Below, piece by piece: positions 1-7,759 of a stretch of 8,957 bases of DNA; the stretch's first letter is position 1; every line of letters starts with the position of its first letter. Source of the DNA: an uncultured Dietzia sp. (lineage in GTDB: Bacteria > Actinomycetota > Actinomycetes > Mycobacteriales > Mycobacteriaceae); contig CAMNYG010000037.1 of NCBI GenBank assembly GCA_946570335.1, forward strand, positions 1 through 8,957. Direction: 5' to 3'. A model generated the notes under the pieces. That model was given only the letters and a program-made list of their open reading frames with translations. It was not told the DNA's origin and did no database searches. Both the position numbers and the translations under genes were made by a program.

Positions 1-1305
1 GTATCCGGGCTCCCCTGGTTCGGGCAGGTAGTTCTCGGAGAACTCCGAGGTACCGGGCGCGGGCGGGGGGGTGACTGCCCGGTCCATGATCGGCGGGACC
101 GGAAGCAGCGGCAGCACGATGGTGGTGCGCCGGTCGGGCCCGTTGTCGCCGATCCAGGGGTTACCCGGGTCGACGTTGTACGGGCCGCTGGTCGTGGTGG
201 GCCAGATCGGTACCGGGTTGCCCTGGTTCGCGCCGAGGTTGCGGAGCGTCTCGGAGATCGTGGCGTCGATCGACAGGAACACGTTCGCCGCGCTGCCGAC
301 GGTCGACTGGATCGAGGCGTCCGGGAACGGGAACGTCGGGACGAAGCCTGCCAGCTCGATGAGCTCCGGCGTCGATTCACCGAGGTACTGCAGCACCGGC
401 CGCAGTGCCCGCAGGTCCGCGATGAGGTCCTCGCGGCTGGTCAGGAGGATGTCTGCTCCGACCTCCCCCAGGGCGTCCACGCGGCGCAGCATCTCCACGA
501 ACTGTGGACGCTGTTCCTCGAGCACGGCGACACCCGCGGGCAGTTCATCCAGCGCGGCCTGGATCTGCGCACGCTGGTCGTTGGCTCGCGCGGTCATGAG
601 ATTGACACCCTCGAGCGCCGTGGTGATGTTGTCCCGCTGCCGGTTGAGGCCGGCGATGAGTTCGTCGGCCGAACGCAGGGTCTCCGTCAGTCCGTCCTCG
701 CGGCCCTCGGTCATCTTGCGCATCTCGGCGACGATCGGTTGCAACTGGTCCACGCCGCCCCCGTTGAGCAGCAGCGACAGGGCACCGAGCACCTGCTCGA
801 TGTCGGTGGCCGTCCGCGTGTTCGAGGTACGGATGACGTCCCCCGACTCGAGTTGCCCGACGGGTTCGGCGTCTTCCGGAGGCGTGAGCTGGACGAATTT
901 CTCGCCGAGGAGGTTGGTCTGCTGGATGGACGCCTCCGCGTTCTCCGGGAGGTCGACGTCGTCGTTGATGACCACGTCGACCCGGGCCGTCCATCCGTCC
1001 TCGGCCAGCGAGATTCCGGTGACCCGGCCGGCGTCGAGGCCGTTGACCTTGACCGAGGACTGCAGGACCAGATCCAGTACGTCGTCGAAGTGGATGGCCA
1101 CGTTCATGGGATCGTCCCCCACGTCCGCGCCACCCGGCAGCGTGTAATCCTCCAGGTTCATCGAACACCCGGCGGCGAGTGCGGAGACGAGCGCCGTGGC
1201 GCCCAGCATCCGTCCGGCACGGCCGACCCCGGATCGTCCGGAAACGCTCCGAGCACGTCCGGTAACCGGCGCCCCGGTCTCGGAGGTGTCACGGTCGTAG
1301 CTCAT
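1..1305 (-). CDS. mceE: MCE-family lipoprotein MceE (LprK-type), 3' end cut by window
   Basis: Fifth MCE subunit, lipid-anchored rather than held by a transmembrane helix. The frame is open from the ATG at 1305 to position 1 without a stop, so 435 residues are visible and the C-terminus is missing. An Arg-rich N-region (to about residue 32) leads into a short hydrophobic stretch and a lipobox ALAAGC with Cys47, the only cysteine seen. The MCE domain follows at about 66-142 (VKVNGLDAGRVTGI at 85-98; QQTNLLGEKFVQL at 128-140). A helical region spans about 150-320, then the family-typical FVPTFPFP at 321-328 and a Pro-rich tail from about 370 on. The start shares one base with the mceD stop (TGATG) and has AAGGGGGG five bases upstream. 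A later ATG at codon 33 would leave a signal too short and uncharged. mceF is expected next, outside the window. Confidence 0.93.
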   Translation of the reverse strand, partial: MSYDRDTSETGAPVTGRARSVSGRSGVGRAGRMLGATALVSALAAGCSMNLEDYTLPGGADVGDDPMNVAIHFDDVLDLVLQSSVKVNGLDAGRVTGISLAEDGWTARVDVVINDDVDLPENAEASIQQTNLLGEKFVQLTPPEDAEPVGQLESGDVIRTSNTRTATDIEQVLGALSLLLNGGGVDQLQPIVAEMRKMTEGREDGLTETLRSADELIAGLNRQRDNITTALEGVNLMTARANDQRAQIQAALDELPAGVAVLEEQRPQFVEMLRRVDALGEVGADILLTSREDLIADLRALRPVLQYLGESTPELIELAGFVPTFPFPDASIQSTVGSAANVFLSIDATISETLRNLGANQGNPVPIWPTTTSGPYNVDPGNPWIGDNGPDRRTTIVLPLLPVPPIMDRAVTPPPAPGTSEFSENYLPEPGEPGY

Positions 1306-2531
1306 CACTGCCCCCCTTCGGATGCGGGGGTCATCGGCCAACCGCGGATCCCCGGGACGGTGCCGGGCACCGGAATGGACTGCTTCATCTCGCCCTCAAG
1401 GATGCCCATCGGCAGATCCGGGTTGGACGCACGCAGCTCCTTGTTGCGCTCCGGAGCCAACGCCTCACACGCCTGGATGTCGGCGCGCCGGAGGTTGTCG
1501 AGTTCCTGGAACATCTCATTTCCAGGATTGAGCCGGCCCAGCTTCATGAGCGTGCACAGCACCCCGGCCGGGTTCTGCTTCTCCGGGATGTTCGCCCGCA
1601 TCGACAGCGTTCCCGACTCGGAGTCGTAGGCGTTGATCAGGTTGGCGAGCGCGAGCGGGGCCGTCTTGAGAATCTCCTCGACGTCGCCGCGCTGATCGGC
1701 CGTGATCTGACTGATGGATGCCAGGCGGTCGGCGCTGCTCCGGATCACGTCCTGGTTGTCCCGGACGAGTCGCGCAACATCCGCCAGCGCGTAGCTCAGC
1801 TCGGCCAGCGCACCCTGCAGATCCTCGCGCTGTCCTGCCACCGTCGAGTTGAAGGAGGCCATCTGTGCGTTGAAGTCGCGGACGTGGGCGTCGTTCTGGG
1901 CCAACATCGTCACGAATGTCTGCAGGTTCACCACGGTCTCACTGATGTCCTGACTGGAGTCGGCGAGAGTGGTGGCGGCCTTGGAGAGTTCGTCGATCGA
2001 GCGGCCGAGCGCGGCACCGCTCCCGCCGAGGGTCTCGGCGGAGGAGGCCAGGAAGCGGTCGAGTGAACCGTCCGCGTTCGCGCCGTCGGGGCCGAGGGCC
2101 TCGGTGAGCTCGTGGACGGAGGCGTACAGCTTGTCGACCTCGACCGGCGTCGCCGTCCGGTCCAGCGGGATGTGGGCGCCCGACTCCATGACCGGTCCGC
2201 CGGAGTAGGCGGGAACCAGCTGGATGTTGCGGTCCGGGATCACCGACGGGGTCACCTGGACGGCCTTGGCGTCGGCGGGGATGTCCACGCCGCGTCGGAC
2301 GTGGAGTGTCACCTCGACGGTGTCGCCCATCGGGGTGACCTCGTCGACCGATCCCACGGTCACGCCGAGGATGCGGACGTCGGTGCCCTTGGAGACGCCG
2401 ACCGCCGAGGGGAAGGTGGCGGTGACGGTGGTCCGTCCCATCCGGGTCACCGCCAGGTAGGTGACGGAGACGATCGCGACGACGACGACGAGAATCAGCG
2501 CGAGCAGCCAGTACGGCAGTTTCTTGGTCAT
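1305..2531 (-). CDS. mceD: MCE-family protein MceD
   Basis: Fourth MCE subunit, 408 residues. It starts MTKKLPYWLL with a membrane helix at about 7-28, then an MCE domain at about 34-108 (VRILGVTVGSVDEV at 52-65; PSVIPDRNIQLVPAY at 95-109), and a long helical region from about 130 to 300 expected to join the tunnel bundle. The C-terminal region has Cys326 (VLCTLMK) and Cys355 (IQACEAL), the only cysteines, and ends in a Pro/Gly-rich tail (PVPGTVPGIRGWPM). The start is set by the TGATG overlap with mceC and by the membrane helix starting at once. The Shine-Dalgarno is weak (GTGGGA), so re-initiation by ribosomes leaving mceC is likely. An in-frame upstream ATG at 2633 is rejected because it would add 34 residues encoded within mceC. 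The stop overlaps mceE as TGATG. Confidence 0.95.
   Translation of the reverse strand: MTKKLPYWLLALILVVVVAIVSVTYLAVTRMGRTTVTATFPSAVGVSKGTDVRILGVTVGSVDEVTPMGDTVEVTLHVRRGVDIPADAKAVQVTPSVIPDRNIQLVPAYSGGPVMESGAHIPLDRTATPVEVDKLYASVHELTEALGPDGANADGSLDRFLASSAETLGGSGAALGRSIDELSKAATTLADSSQDISETVVNLQTFVTMLAQNDAHVRDFNAQMASFNSTVAGQREDLQGALAELSYALADVARLVRDNQDVIRSSADRLASISQITADQRGDVEEILKTAPLALANLINAYDSESGTLSMRANIPEKQNPAGVLCTLMKLGRLNPGNEMFQELDNLRRADIQACEALAPERNKELRASNPDLPMGILEGEMKQSIPVPGTVPGIRGWPMTPASEGGQ
1311..1318 (-). promoter_or_regulatory. Shine-Dalgarno sequence of mceE inside mceD
   Basis: AAGGGGGG, five bases before the mceE ATG and formed by the Glu-Gly-Gly codons near the end of MceD. It favours the start at 1305 over the internal ATG at codon 33. 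Confidence 0.65.
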
Positions 2532-3553
2532 CAGTTGATCCCACTCAGTCGTGCGGGGCCACGCGAGCCCGGGTAGAAGGGCGGCTCGGGCGCGCCCGGC
2601 GGGATCAGGTTGGTGACCACCGAGTCGAACCACCGGCCCGTGCCCAGCATGTTGGCGTACAGCCGGTAGAAGGGAGCGAGGTTGTGGATCGACTTCTTCA
2701 GCTCTTCCTCGTGATCCGTCAGCACCCCGAGCGCCGAGTCCAGGCTCTCCAGGGTGGGGGCGAACTCCGCCTCGTTCTCGGCCACGAACAGCCGGAGTTC
2801 GGCGGACAGTCCCCGGGTCGCGGCCAGGACGACCTTGAGGCTCTCGGACCGTTCGTTGAGTTCACCGAGGAGCTGACCGGTGCCGATGATCAGGCGCCGG
2901 AAGTCGTCGTTGCGCTCGGCGAGGATCTCGGAACTGGTCCGGGTCGCCTCCAGCAGCTCGCGGAGTTCGTCGTCACGGCTGGAGATGGTCTGGGACAGTC
3001 GCGCCACCCCGTCGACGGCTCCGCGGAACTCCTCGGGCGAGGCCTGCATGGCGTCGGTGAGGGTGTCGAGGCTGTCCGCCAGTGTGGCGTCGTCGATCCG
3101 GTCGAGGGTCTCGGCGGCCGAGGAGAACGCCGTCACGACGTCGTACGGGGCCACCGTGCGCTCAAGCGGGATCGGATCGGACCGGTCCAGCTCGTTGTTG
3201 CCGGCGGGCGTCAGGGCCAGGTACTTCTGCCCCAGCACCGTCTTGATCTGGATGCTGGCGCGGGTGTCGTCCCCGAGCCAGGCGTCCTTCGCGCGGAAGC
3301 CCACGGCGACCTTGTCGCCCTCGAGGTCGACGTCGGTGACGACGCCGACCTTGACTCCGGCTACCCGCACCTCGTTGCCGTCGGTGAGGCCGGCGGCCTC
3401 CGAGAAGTAGGCCTTGTACTTCGGACCGGCGCCCACGAACGGCAGCGCGTCGAGCATGAACGATCCCGCCGTGAGCGCGAGGATCACCAGTACGCCCACG
3501 GCGCCGATCGTCGCATTGGAGAACCGGGGCTCCCCCGGCCTGCGCTTGCTCAT
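2531..3553 (-). CDS. mceC: MCE-family protein MceC
   Basis: Third MCE subunit. The 340-residue form begins MSKRRPGEPR, followed by a membrane helix at about 14-36, an MCE domain at about 44-116 (EVRVAGVKVGVVTDV at 61-75; IKTVLGQKYLAL at 103-114) and a long helical region from about 140 to 300 with charged heptad-like stretches. It ends in a short Pro/Gly-rich tail. It contains no cysteine, unlike MceA, MceB and MceD. The ATG at 3553 overlaps the mceB stop (ATGA) and is preceded by AAGGGGGGA at good spacing. An upstream in-frame ATG at 3679 would put 42 extra residues before the basic, membrane-helix start and overlap mceB by 130 nt, so it is not used. The TGA stop shares one base with the mceD ATG (TGATG). 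Confidence 0.95.
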   Translation of the reverse strand: MSKRRPGEPRFSNATIGAVGVLVILALTAGSFMLDALPFVGAGPKYKAYFSEAAGLTDGNEVRVAGVKVGVVTDVDLEGDKVAVGFRAKDAWLGDDTRASIQIKTVLGQKYLALTPAGNNELDRSDPIPLERTVAPYDVVTAFSSAAETLDRIDDATLADSLDTLTDAMQASPEEFRGAVDGVARLSQTISSRDDELRELLEATRTSSEILAERNDDFRRLIIGTGQLLGELNERSESLKVVLAATRGLSAELRLFVAENEAEFAPTLESLDSALGVLTDHEEELKKSIHNLAPFYRLYANMLGTGRWFDSVVTNLIPPGAPEPPFYPGSRGPARLSGIN

Positions 3554-4641
3554 GGGATCCCCCCTTCGTGGCACCGAGGTGCGGAGTTCGTGTACAGGAC
3601 GTGGTTGAGTGTCGGGCCGCCGGACGGCAGCAGGTTGGGCACGTTGTTGCCGGGTCCCGACACGATGTCGGCTCCGCACAGATAGAACTGGAACCAGGAG
3701 CCGAACGAGCCCATCCGGATGAGGTTGTCGGTCTTGACCGGCATGTTGTGCAGGACCTCGCTGACCTTGTCCTCGTTCGCGTTCAGGTCGTCGGTGACCT
3801 TCTTGAGGTGATCGAGCGACTCGGTCACGCTGGGCCTGGTCGCCGCGACGATGTTCTCCGCGGACGCGGTCAGGTCCGCCATCGAGTCGAGCGAACTACC
3901 GACCGCATCACGCTCCTGTGCCAGCCCCTCGACCAGTTGCCGGGTGGTGACCACCAGCTGCTGGAACTGCACATCACGCTCGTTGATGGTGTGGAGCACC
4001 GCGGTGAGGTTGTCGATCACCTCGCCGATCAGCTGGTCTCGATCAGCCAGGTGGTTGGTGAGCTGGGCGGTCTGCTGCACCAGGTTGGTGACGGTCCCGC
4101 CCTCGCCCTGGAGGACCTTGACCAGGGAGTCGGCCAACGCGTTGACGTCGTCCGGCTCGAGCGTGGTGAACAGGGGCCGGAAGCCGTTGAACAGCGCGGT
4201 GAGGTCGACGGCCGGCGAGGTCTTCTCGATCGGGATCGTGGTCCCCTCCGGCATCTCGGACCCGACAGGTCCCGGCACTCGGGCGATGTTCATGTAACGC
4301 TGGCCGATCATGTTGCGGAACCGCAACGTGAGGTGGACGTTCTCCGGAAGGGTCCGGTCGCCGGCCATCGTGAAGTAGACCTTCGCCTTGTCCCGGTCGT
4401 AGACCTCGAAGTCGGTCACATGCCCCACCACGACACCGGCGATGCGGACGTCGTCGCCCTCCTCGACCATGGTGGCGTCGGAGAAGATGGCCGAGTACTC
4501 GATCCCGTCCGCACGAGTGCCTCCTCTGATGGTCGTGGCGAGCACCATACTGAGTAGCACTGTGACCACCACGAAGACCGCGAGCTTGATGAACGAGCTC
4601 AGCAGCCCACCGCGGAACAGTGCCTTGAGTTTCGCGTTCAT
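3550..4641 (-). CDS. mceB: MCE-family protein MceB
   Basis: Second MCE subunit, expected to contribute one of six MCE domains and one helix bundle to the lipid tunnel. The 363 residues contain a membrane helix at about 14-36 after a basic N-terminus (MNAKLKALFR), an MCE domain at about 44-120 (VRIAGVVVGHVTDF at 65-78; LRFRNMIGQRY at 106-116), and a helical region at about 145-305 with repeated RD-Q/ERD motifs. The C-terminal cap, with FQFYLCG at 317-323 and PRCHEG at 355-360, is typical of MceB. Cys322 and Cys357 are its only cysteines and could form a disulfide. The start overlaps the mceA stop by four bases (ATGA), and a strong GGAGGT lies nine bases upstream within the last mceA codons. 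The stop overlaps mceC in the same way. Confidence 0.95.
   Translation of the reverse strand: MNAKLKALFRGGLLSSFIKLAVFVVVTVLLSMVLATTIRGGTRADGIEYSAIFSDATMVEEGDDVRIAGVVVGHVTDFEVYDRDKAKVYFTMAGDRTLPENVHLTLRFRNMIGQRYMNIARVPGPVGSEMPEGTTIPIEKTSPAVDLTALFNGFRPLFTTLEPDDVNALADSLVKVLQGEGGTVTNLVQQTAQLTNHLADRDQLIGEVIDNLTAVLHTINERDVQFQQLVVTTRQLVEGLAQERDAVGSSLDSMADLTASAENIVAATRPSVTESLDHLKKVTDDLNANEDKVSEVLHNMPVKTDNLIRMGSFGSWFQFYLCGADIVSGPGNNVPNLLPSGGPTLNHVLYTNSAPRCHEGGIP
3558..3566 (-). promoter_or_regulatory. Shine-Dalgarno sequence of mceC inside mceB
   Basis: AAGGGGGGA, four bases before the mceC ATG and formed by the Glu-Gly-Gly codons near the end of MceB. It favours the start at 3553 over the upstream in-frame ATG at 3679. 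Confidence 0.65.
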
Positions 4642-6074
4642 TTGAAGGCCACCTCCGTCCCGCGCAGCGCGGGCGCACCCACGGCACCGACCCAGCCGGG
4701 GATCTCCTCGGCATCTGTTGAGTTCGCGACCCCGTACACGGTGCGGACCGTGTCCGTCTCGAGAGGCGACCCGGCGTAGGCCATCGCCATGACGTCGGCC
4801 TCCTGTCCGGCTGTGACGGTCGACGGGAACGGCATGTTCGCCTGCTCCGGCACGGCGCGGCCGGGAGCGGCGGGGACCGAACCGCGCGTGATCATGGGGG
4901 GCACGGGGCCGTCTTCCAGCAGCGGATTGGGCAGAGTGGGCACGTACTCCGGTCCCGGGTTTCGGGTCGGCGGCTGGTAGGAGCCGTCCGCGATGGCGCC
5001 GCCGGGCGCCATCGGGAAGTTGTACGGGGCCGTCGCGGGTTCGTAGCAGCGCGGGCCGCGGGTGTCGAAGAACCGCGGCTCGTCCTGGTTGGGGACGTAT
5101 CGTCCCTTGGGGTTGATGACCTCGATGGTCACCCGGATACCCGGGGTCGGGCTTCCCACACCGAGGATTTCGTCGGAACGGTCGAGGGCCTCCATGAACA
5201 GCTCAGCGGTGCAGGGCAGTGCCGGTGCGTACTCGGCGAGAGCCTCGAGCGAACGACGCGAGTTGATGGCCAACGCGATGAGATCGTCGCGATTGTCGGC
5301 GAGGAATCCGGTGGCCACCTCACTGCCGGAACTGAGCCGCTGCAATCCGTCGGCGATGTCTGTGCGTCGCTGGATCACGGTGTCACCTGTGGTCCGCAGC
5401 GCGTCGAGAGCATGGATGAGGTCCGGCAGCGCCTCGGAGTAGGTCTGTGAGAAGGTCGCCAGATCCTCGAGTCCGGACTCCAGCGCGGGCATCTCCTCGG
5501 TGATGCCGTCGAAGAACTGACCGATGTCGACCAGTCCCGCGCCGATCTCGTCTCCCCGACCTGCCAGAGCCTGGTTGATGGCGCCAAGCGTGCCGGCGAG
5601 CTTCTCCGGTGGGACGGCCTCCAGCACCGGGAGCAGCCCGTCGAGGACGCGTCCGAGCTCGACCGCGTTGCCCCGGGTGTCCTGCTCGATGGTCGCACCG
5701 GCCTCCATCGTGCCGACCGGCTGCTCGGGGAAGCCGAGGTCGACGTAGCGCTCGCCGAACAGCGTCTTGGGCAGCAGGCGTCCGCTGATGTTCGAGGGCA
5801 GTTGGTCCATATAGGCCGGATCGAACTCCATCTCGACCCGGACCCGGTCGCCCTCCGGCTCGACGCCCGCGACCCGACCGACCAGCACTCCGCGGGCCTT
5901 GACGTCCGCGTCGTTCGGCAAGGCGAACGCCATGTCGTCGGTGTACATGGTGACGCTGTCCGATGAGGTGAACGCCCGGTTGTAGATGGCCACGGTGACC
6001 CCGACGAAGGCCATGACGATGACGATGAACAGGGCGGCGAGCAACCGTTTCCTGGTTGCGGACATCTCGTTCAT
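4638..6074 (-). CDS. mceA: MCE-family protein MceA
   Basis: First of the six MCE subunits that form the periplasmic ring and tunnel of the importer. The 478-residue protein has one N-terminal membrane helix (about 11-31, after the basic TRKR), an MCE/MlaD domain at about 38-115 (core VKARGVLVGRVAGV at 58-71), then a long alpha-helical, coiled-coil-prone region to about 285. A conserved block follows at 311-345 (PGIRVTIEV ... GRYVP ... GPRCYEP). The last ~130 residues are rich in Pro, Gly and Ala and probably disordered, making it slightly longer than most family members. Its only cysteines are Cys288 and Cys343. The ATG at 6074 overlaps the yrbEB stop (ATGA). The same frame stays open 154 codons further upstream inside yrbEB, but that extension would displace the membrane helix and overlap yrbEB by over 460 nt. 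The Shine-Dalgarno is weak (GGGTGG), suggesting coupling to yrbEB. Confidence 0.95.
   Translation of the reverse strand: MNEMSATRKRLLAALFIVIVMAFVGVTVAIYNRAFTSSDSVTMYTDDMAFALPNDADVKARGVLVGRVAGVEPEGDRVRVEMEFDPAYMDQLPSNISGRLLPKTLFGERYVDLGFPEQPVGTMEAGATIEQDTRGNAVELGRVLDGLLPVLEAVPPEKLAGTLGAINQALAGRGDEIGAGLVDIGQFFDGITEEMPALESGLEDLATFSQTYSEALPDLIHALDALRTTGDTVIQRRTDIADGLQRLSSGSEVATGFLADNRDDLIALAINSRRSLEALAEYAPALPCTAELFMEALDRSDEILGVGSPTPGIRVTIEVINPKGRYVPNQDEPRFFDTRGPRCYEPATAPYNFPMAPGGAIADGSYQPPTRNPGPEYVPTLPNPLLEDGPVPPMITRGSVPAAPGRAVPEQANMPFPSTVTAGQEADVMAMAYAGSPLETDTVRTVYGVANSTDAEEIPGWVGAVGAPALRGTEVAFK
4651..4656 (-). promoter_or_regulatory. Shine-Dalgarno sequence of mceB inside mceA
   Basis: GGAGGT, nine bases before the mceB ATG and encoded by the Glu-Val codons near the mceA C-terminus. 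It supports the start at 4641 and independent as well as coupled initiation on mceB. Confidence 0.65.
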
Positions 6075-6928
6075 CCGGCCACCCGCACAGTCGTGGTCGT
6101 ACCCCAGAGCGCGAGTCCGACGAAGAAGTTGAGGATGGCCACCACCACGATCGTCGTACGGACGGCGCGCCCCACGGCGACGCCGACGCCGGCCGGTCCG
6201 CCGGTGGCGGTGAACCCGTAGTAGCAGTGGATCATCACGAGGACGAACGCGAAGATGATGACCTTGACGAACGAATATATGACGTCTTCCGGGGGCAGGA
6301 AGAGATGGAAATAATGGTCGAACGAGCCTGTTGATTGCCCCTGGAGCATGGTGTTCACCCCGCGTGTGGCCAGATACGACGCCAACAGGCCCACCACGTA
6401 CAGCGGGATCACCGCGACGAACCCGGCGATGATCCGGGTGGTGACCAGGTACGGCACGCTGGGAATCGCCATGACCTCGAGGGCGTCGATCTCCTCGGAG
6501 ATCCGCATGGCACCGAGCTGGGCGGTGAACCCACACCCCACGGTGGCCGAGAGCGCGAGCGACGCGACGATGGGCGCCACCTCACGGGTGTTGACGTAGG
6601 CGGACAGGAACCCGGTGAGGACGGAGCTGCCGATCTGGTCCAGCGCCGCGTAGCCCTGCAGGCCGACCACCACGCCGGTGAAGGCACTCATCATGACGAT
6701 GACGCCGATGGTGCCGCCGAGCACCGCCAGCACACCCACGCCGAACGTGACCTCGGCGATGAGGCGGAGCACTTCGTGCCGGTAGTGCACGATCGTCTGC
6801 GGGATCCAGCGGATCGCCCGGAGGTGGAACGCCAGCTGGTCGCCCAGTGAGTCGAAGGACGCTATGGGGCCACGGACCATGGTCCGCAGCCGCGCCCGGG
6901 TAGGCCCGATGTCGGTATGGATCGCCAT
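6071..6928 (-). CDS. yrbEB: Mce permease subunit YrbEB (MlaE family)
   Basis: This is the second permease, expected to form a heterodimer with YrbEA in the cytoplasmic membrane. It has 285 residues with an amphipathic N-terminal region containing HYRHEVLRLIAE (48-59), typical of YrbEB. Hydrophobic segments lie near 62-90, 115-133, 165-188, 218-240 and 258-276. The MlaE signature appears as QLGAMRISEEIDALEVM at 137-153, very close to the form I recall in mycobacterial YrbEB proteins. The later motif GGPAGVGVAVG at 243-253 is also conserved. Translation starts immediately after the yrbEA TAG, with AAGGG eight bases upstream of the ATG. The TGA stop overlaps the mceA start as ATGA. YrbEA and YrbEB differ clearly from one another, as expected for the heteromeric actinobacterial transporter rather than the MlaE homodimer of Gram-negatives. 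Confidence 0.96.
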   Translation of the reverse strand: MAIHTDIGPTRARLRTMVRGPIASFDSLGDQLAFHLRAIRWIPQTIVHYRHEVLRLIAEVTFGVGVLAVLGGTIGVIVMMSAFTGVVVGLQGYAALDQIGSSVLTGFLSAYVNTREVAPIVASLALSATVGCGFTAQLGAMRISEEIDALEVMAIPSVPYLVTTRIIAGFVAVIPLYVVGLLASYLATRGVNTMLQGQSTGSFDHYFHLFLPPEDVIYSFVKVIIFAFVLVMIHCYYGFTATGGPAGVGVAVGRAVRTTIVVVAILNFFVGLALWGTTTTVRVAG

Positions 6929-7759
6929 CTATGAACCCTTCGGGGGGACGATCTGCAGGTACATCGCCGTGAGGATCAGATTGGCGAAGAACAGCAGCAG
7001 GAAGGTCAGGACCACGCCCAGGTTGACGGCGTCACCGACACCCTTGGGCCCGCCCCTGGGGTTCATGCCGCAGTACGAGGCCACGACACCGGCGATGAGC
7101 CCGAACACCAGGGCCTTGAACGACGACATGATGAAGTCCGGAAGCTGGGCGAGCGCCCCGAAAGACATGAGGTAGGCGCCGGGCGTGCCACCCTGCAGGA
7201 GGATGTTGAACACGTAACCGCCGGAAATGCCGACGATCGAGACCAGTCCGTTGAGCAGGACGGCGACCAGCATCATCCCCAGCACGCGGGGGACGACGAG
7301 CCGCTGCACGGGATCGATTCCCAGGACCCGCATCGCGTCGAGTTCCTCGCGGATGGTCCGGGCGCCCAGATCCGCCGCGACCGCGGACCCCGCCGCACCG
7401 GCGATGAGGAGTGAGGTCACCAGCGGCGCACCCTGCTGGACCACCGCGAGCACACCGGTCGCACCGGTGTAGGCCTCCGCACCCAGCTGCTGGACGAGCG
7501 ATCCGGTCTGCATCGCCACGACCGCGCCGAACGGGATCGCGACCAACGCCGACGGGAGGATCGTCACCGAGGCGATGAACCAGGACTGATCGATGAACTC
7601 CCGGAATTGGAACGGCCTTCTGAAGATCCCACGGATCACCTGGAGCAAAAGCCGGAACACCGCGCCGGCGGCGCCGGCGGCATTCCGGATCCCGCCGCCG
7701 ACCTCGGCGACCGAGACCCCGGCCTTCTCCGCTGCGTGCTGGGCTTCACCTTCCGCCAT
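6929..7759 (-). CDS. yrbEA: Mce permease subunit YrbEA (MlaE family)
   Basis: This is one of the two integral-membrane permeases of the Mce importer, paired with YrbEB and driven by MceG. The 276-residue protein starts with about 30 hydrophilic, Ala/Gly-rich residues, then an amphipathic segment leading to FRRPFQFREF (46-55), which matches the interfacial helix of YrbEA proteins. Hydrophobic segments lie near 62-84, 99-123, 160-185, 212-230 and 247-270. The MlaE hallmark is present: GSAVAADLGARTIREELDAM at 124-143, followed by GIDP, the loop expected to contact the ATPase. A second conserved stretch is GGPKGVG at 236-242. The ATG at 7759 has a G-rich ribosome binding site four bases upstream, and no GTG or ATG alternative occurs in the first ~35 codons. 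The TAG stop abuts the yrbEB ATG with no gap. Subtype (Mce1-, Mce4- or other type) is not assigned. Confidence 0.96.
   Translation of the reverse strand: MAEGEAQHAAEKAGVSVAEVGGGIRNAAGAAGAVFRLLLQVIRGIFRRPFQFREFIDQSWFIASVTILPSALVAIPFGAVVAMQTGSLVQQLGAEAYTGATGVLAVVQQGAPLVTSLLIAGAAGSAVAADLGARTIREELDAMRVLGIDPVQRLVVPRVLGMMLVAVLLNGLVSIVGISGGYVFNILLQGGTPGAYLMSFGALAQLPDFIMSSFKALVFGLIAGVVASYCGMNPRGGPKGVGDAVNLGVVLTFLLLFFANLILTAMYLQIVPPKGS

Noticed and set aside
71..1147. Long plus-strand open frame opposite mceE (358 codons)
   Set aside because: Its product is Ser/Arg-rich with no recognisable domain. It lies wholly antisense to a clear MCE lipoprotein and is explained by GC-rich codon bias.
2532..2633. 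Longer mceD start at 2633
   Set aside because: The added residues come from the mceC C-terminal coding region in another frame and would precede the natural MTKK membrane-helix start.
3554..3679. Longer mceC start at 3679
   Set aside because: It overlaps mceB by 130 nt. The downstream ATG at 3553 has a strong Shine-Dalgarno and a normal N-terminus.
2684..4557. Plus-strand open frames of about 330 codons opposite mceC and mceB (2684-3685 and 3568-4557)
   Set aside because: Low-complexity Val/Gly/Arg/His/Asp-rich products mirror the codons of the real genes, with no domain and no ribosome site in an operon-like context.
6075..6536. Upstream extension of the mceA frame into yrbEB
   Set aside because: It would put about 154 Arg/His-rich residues before the membrane helix and overlap most of the yrbEB C-terminal half. 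The ATGA junction at 6074 gives a normal MceA.
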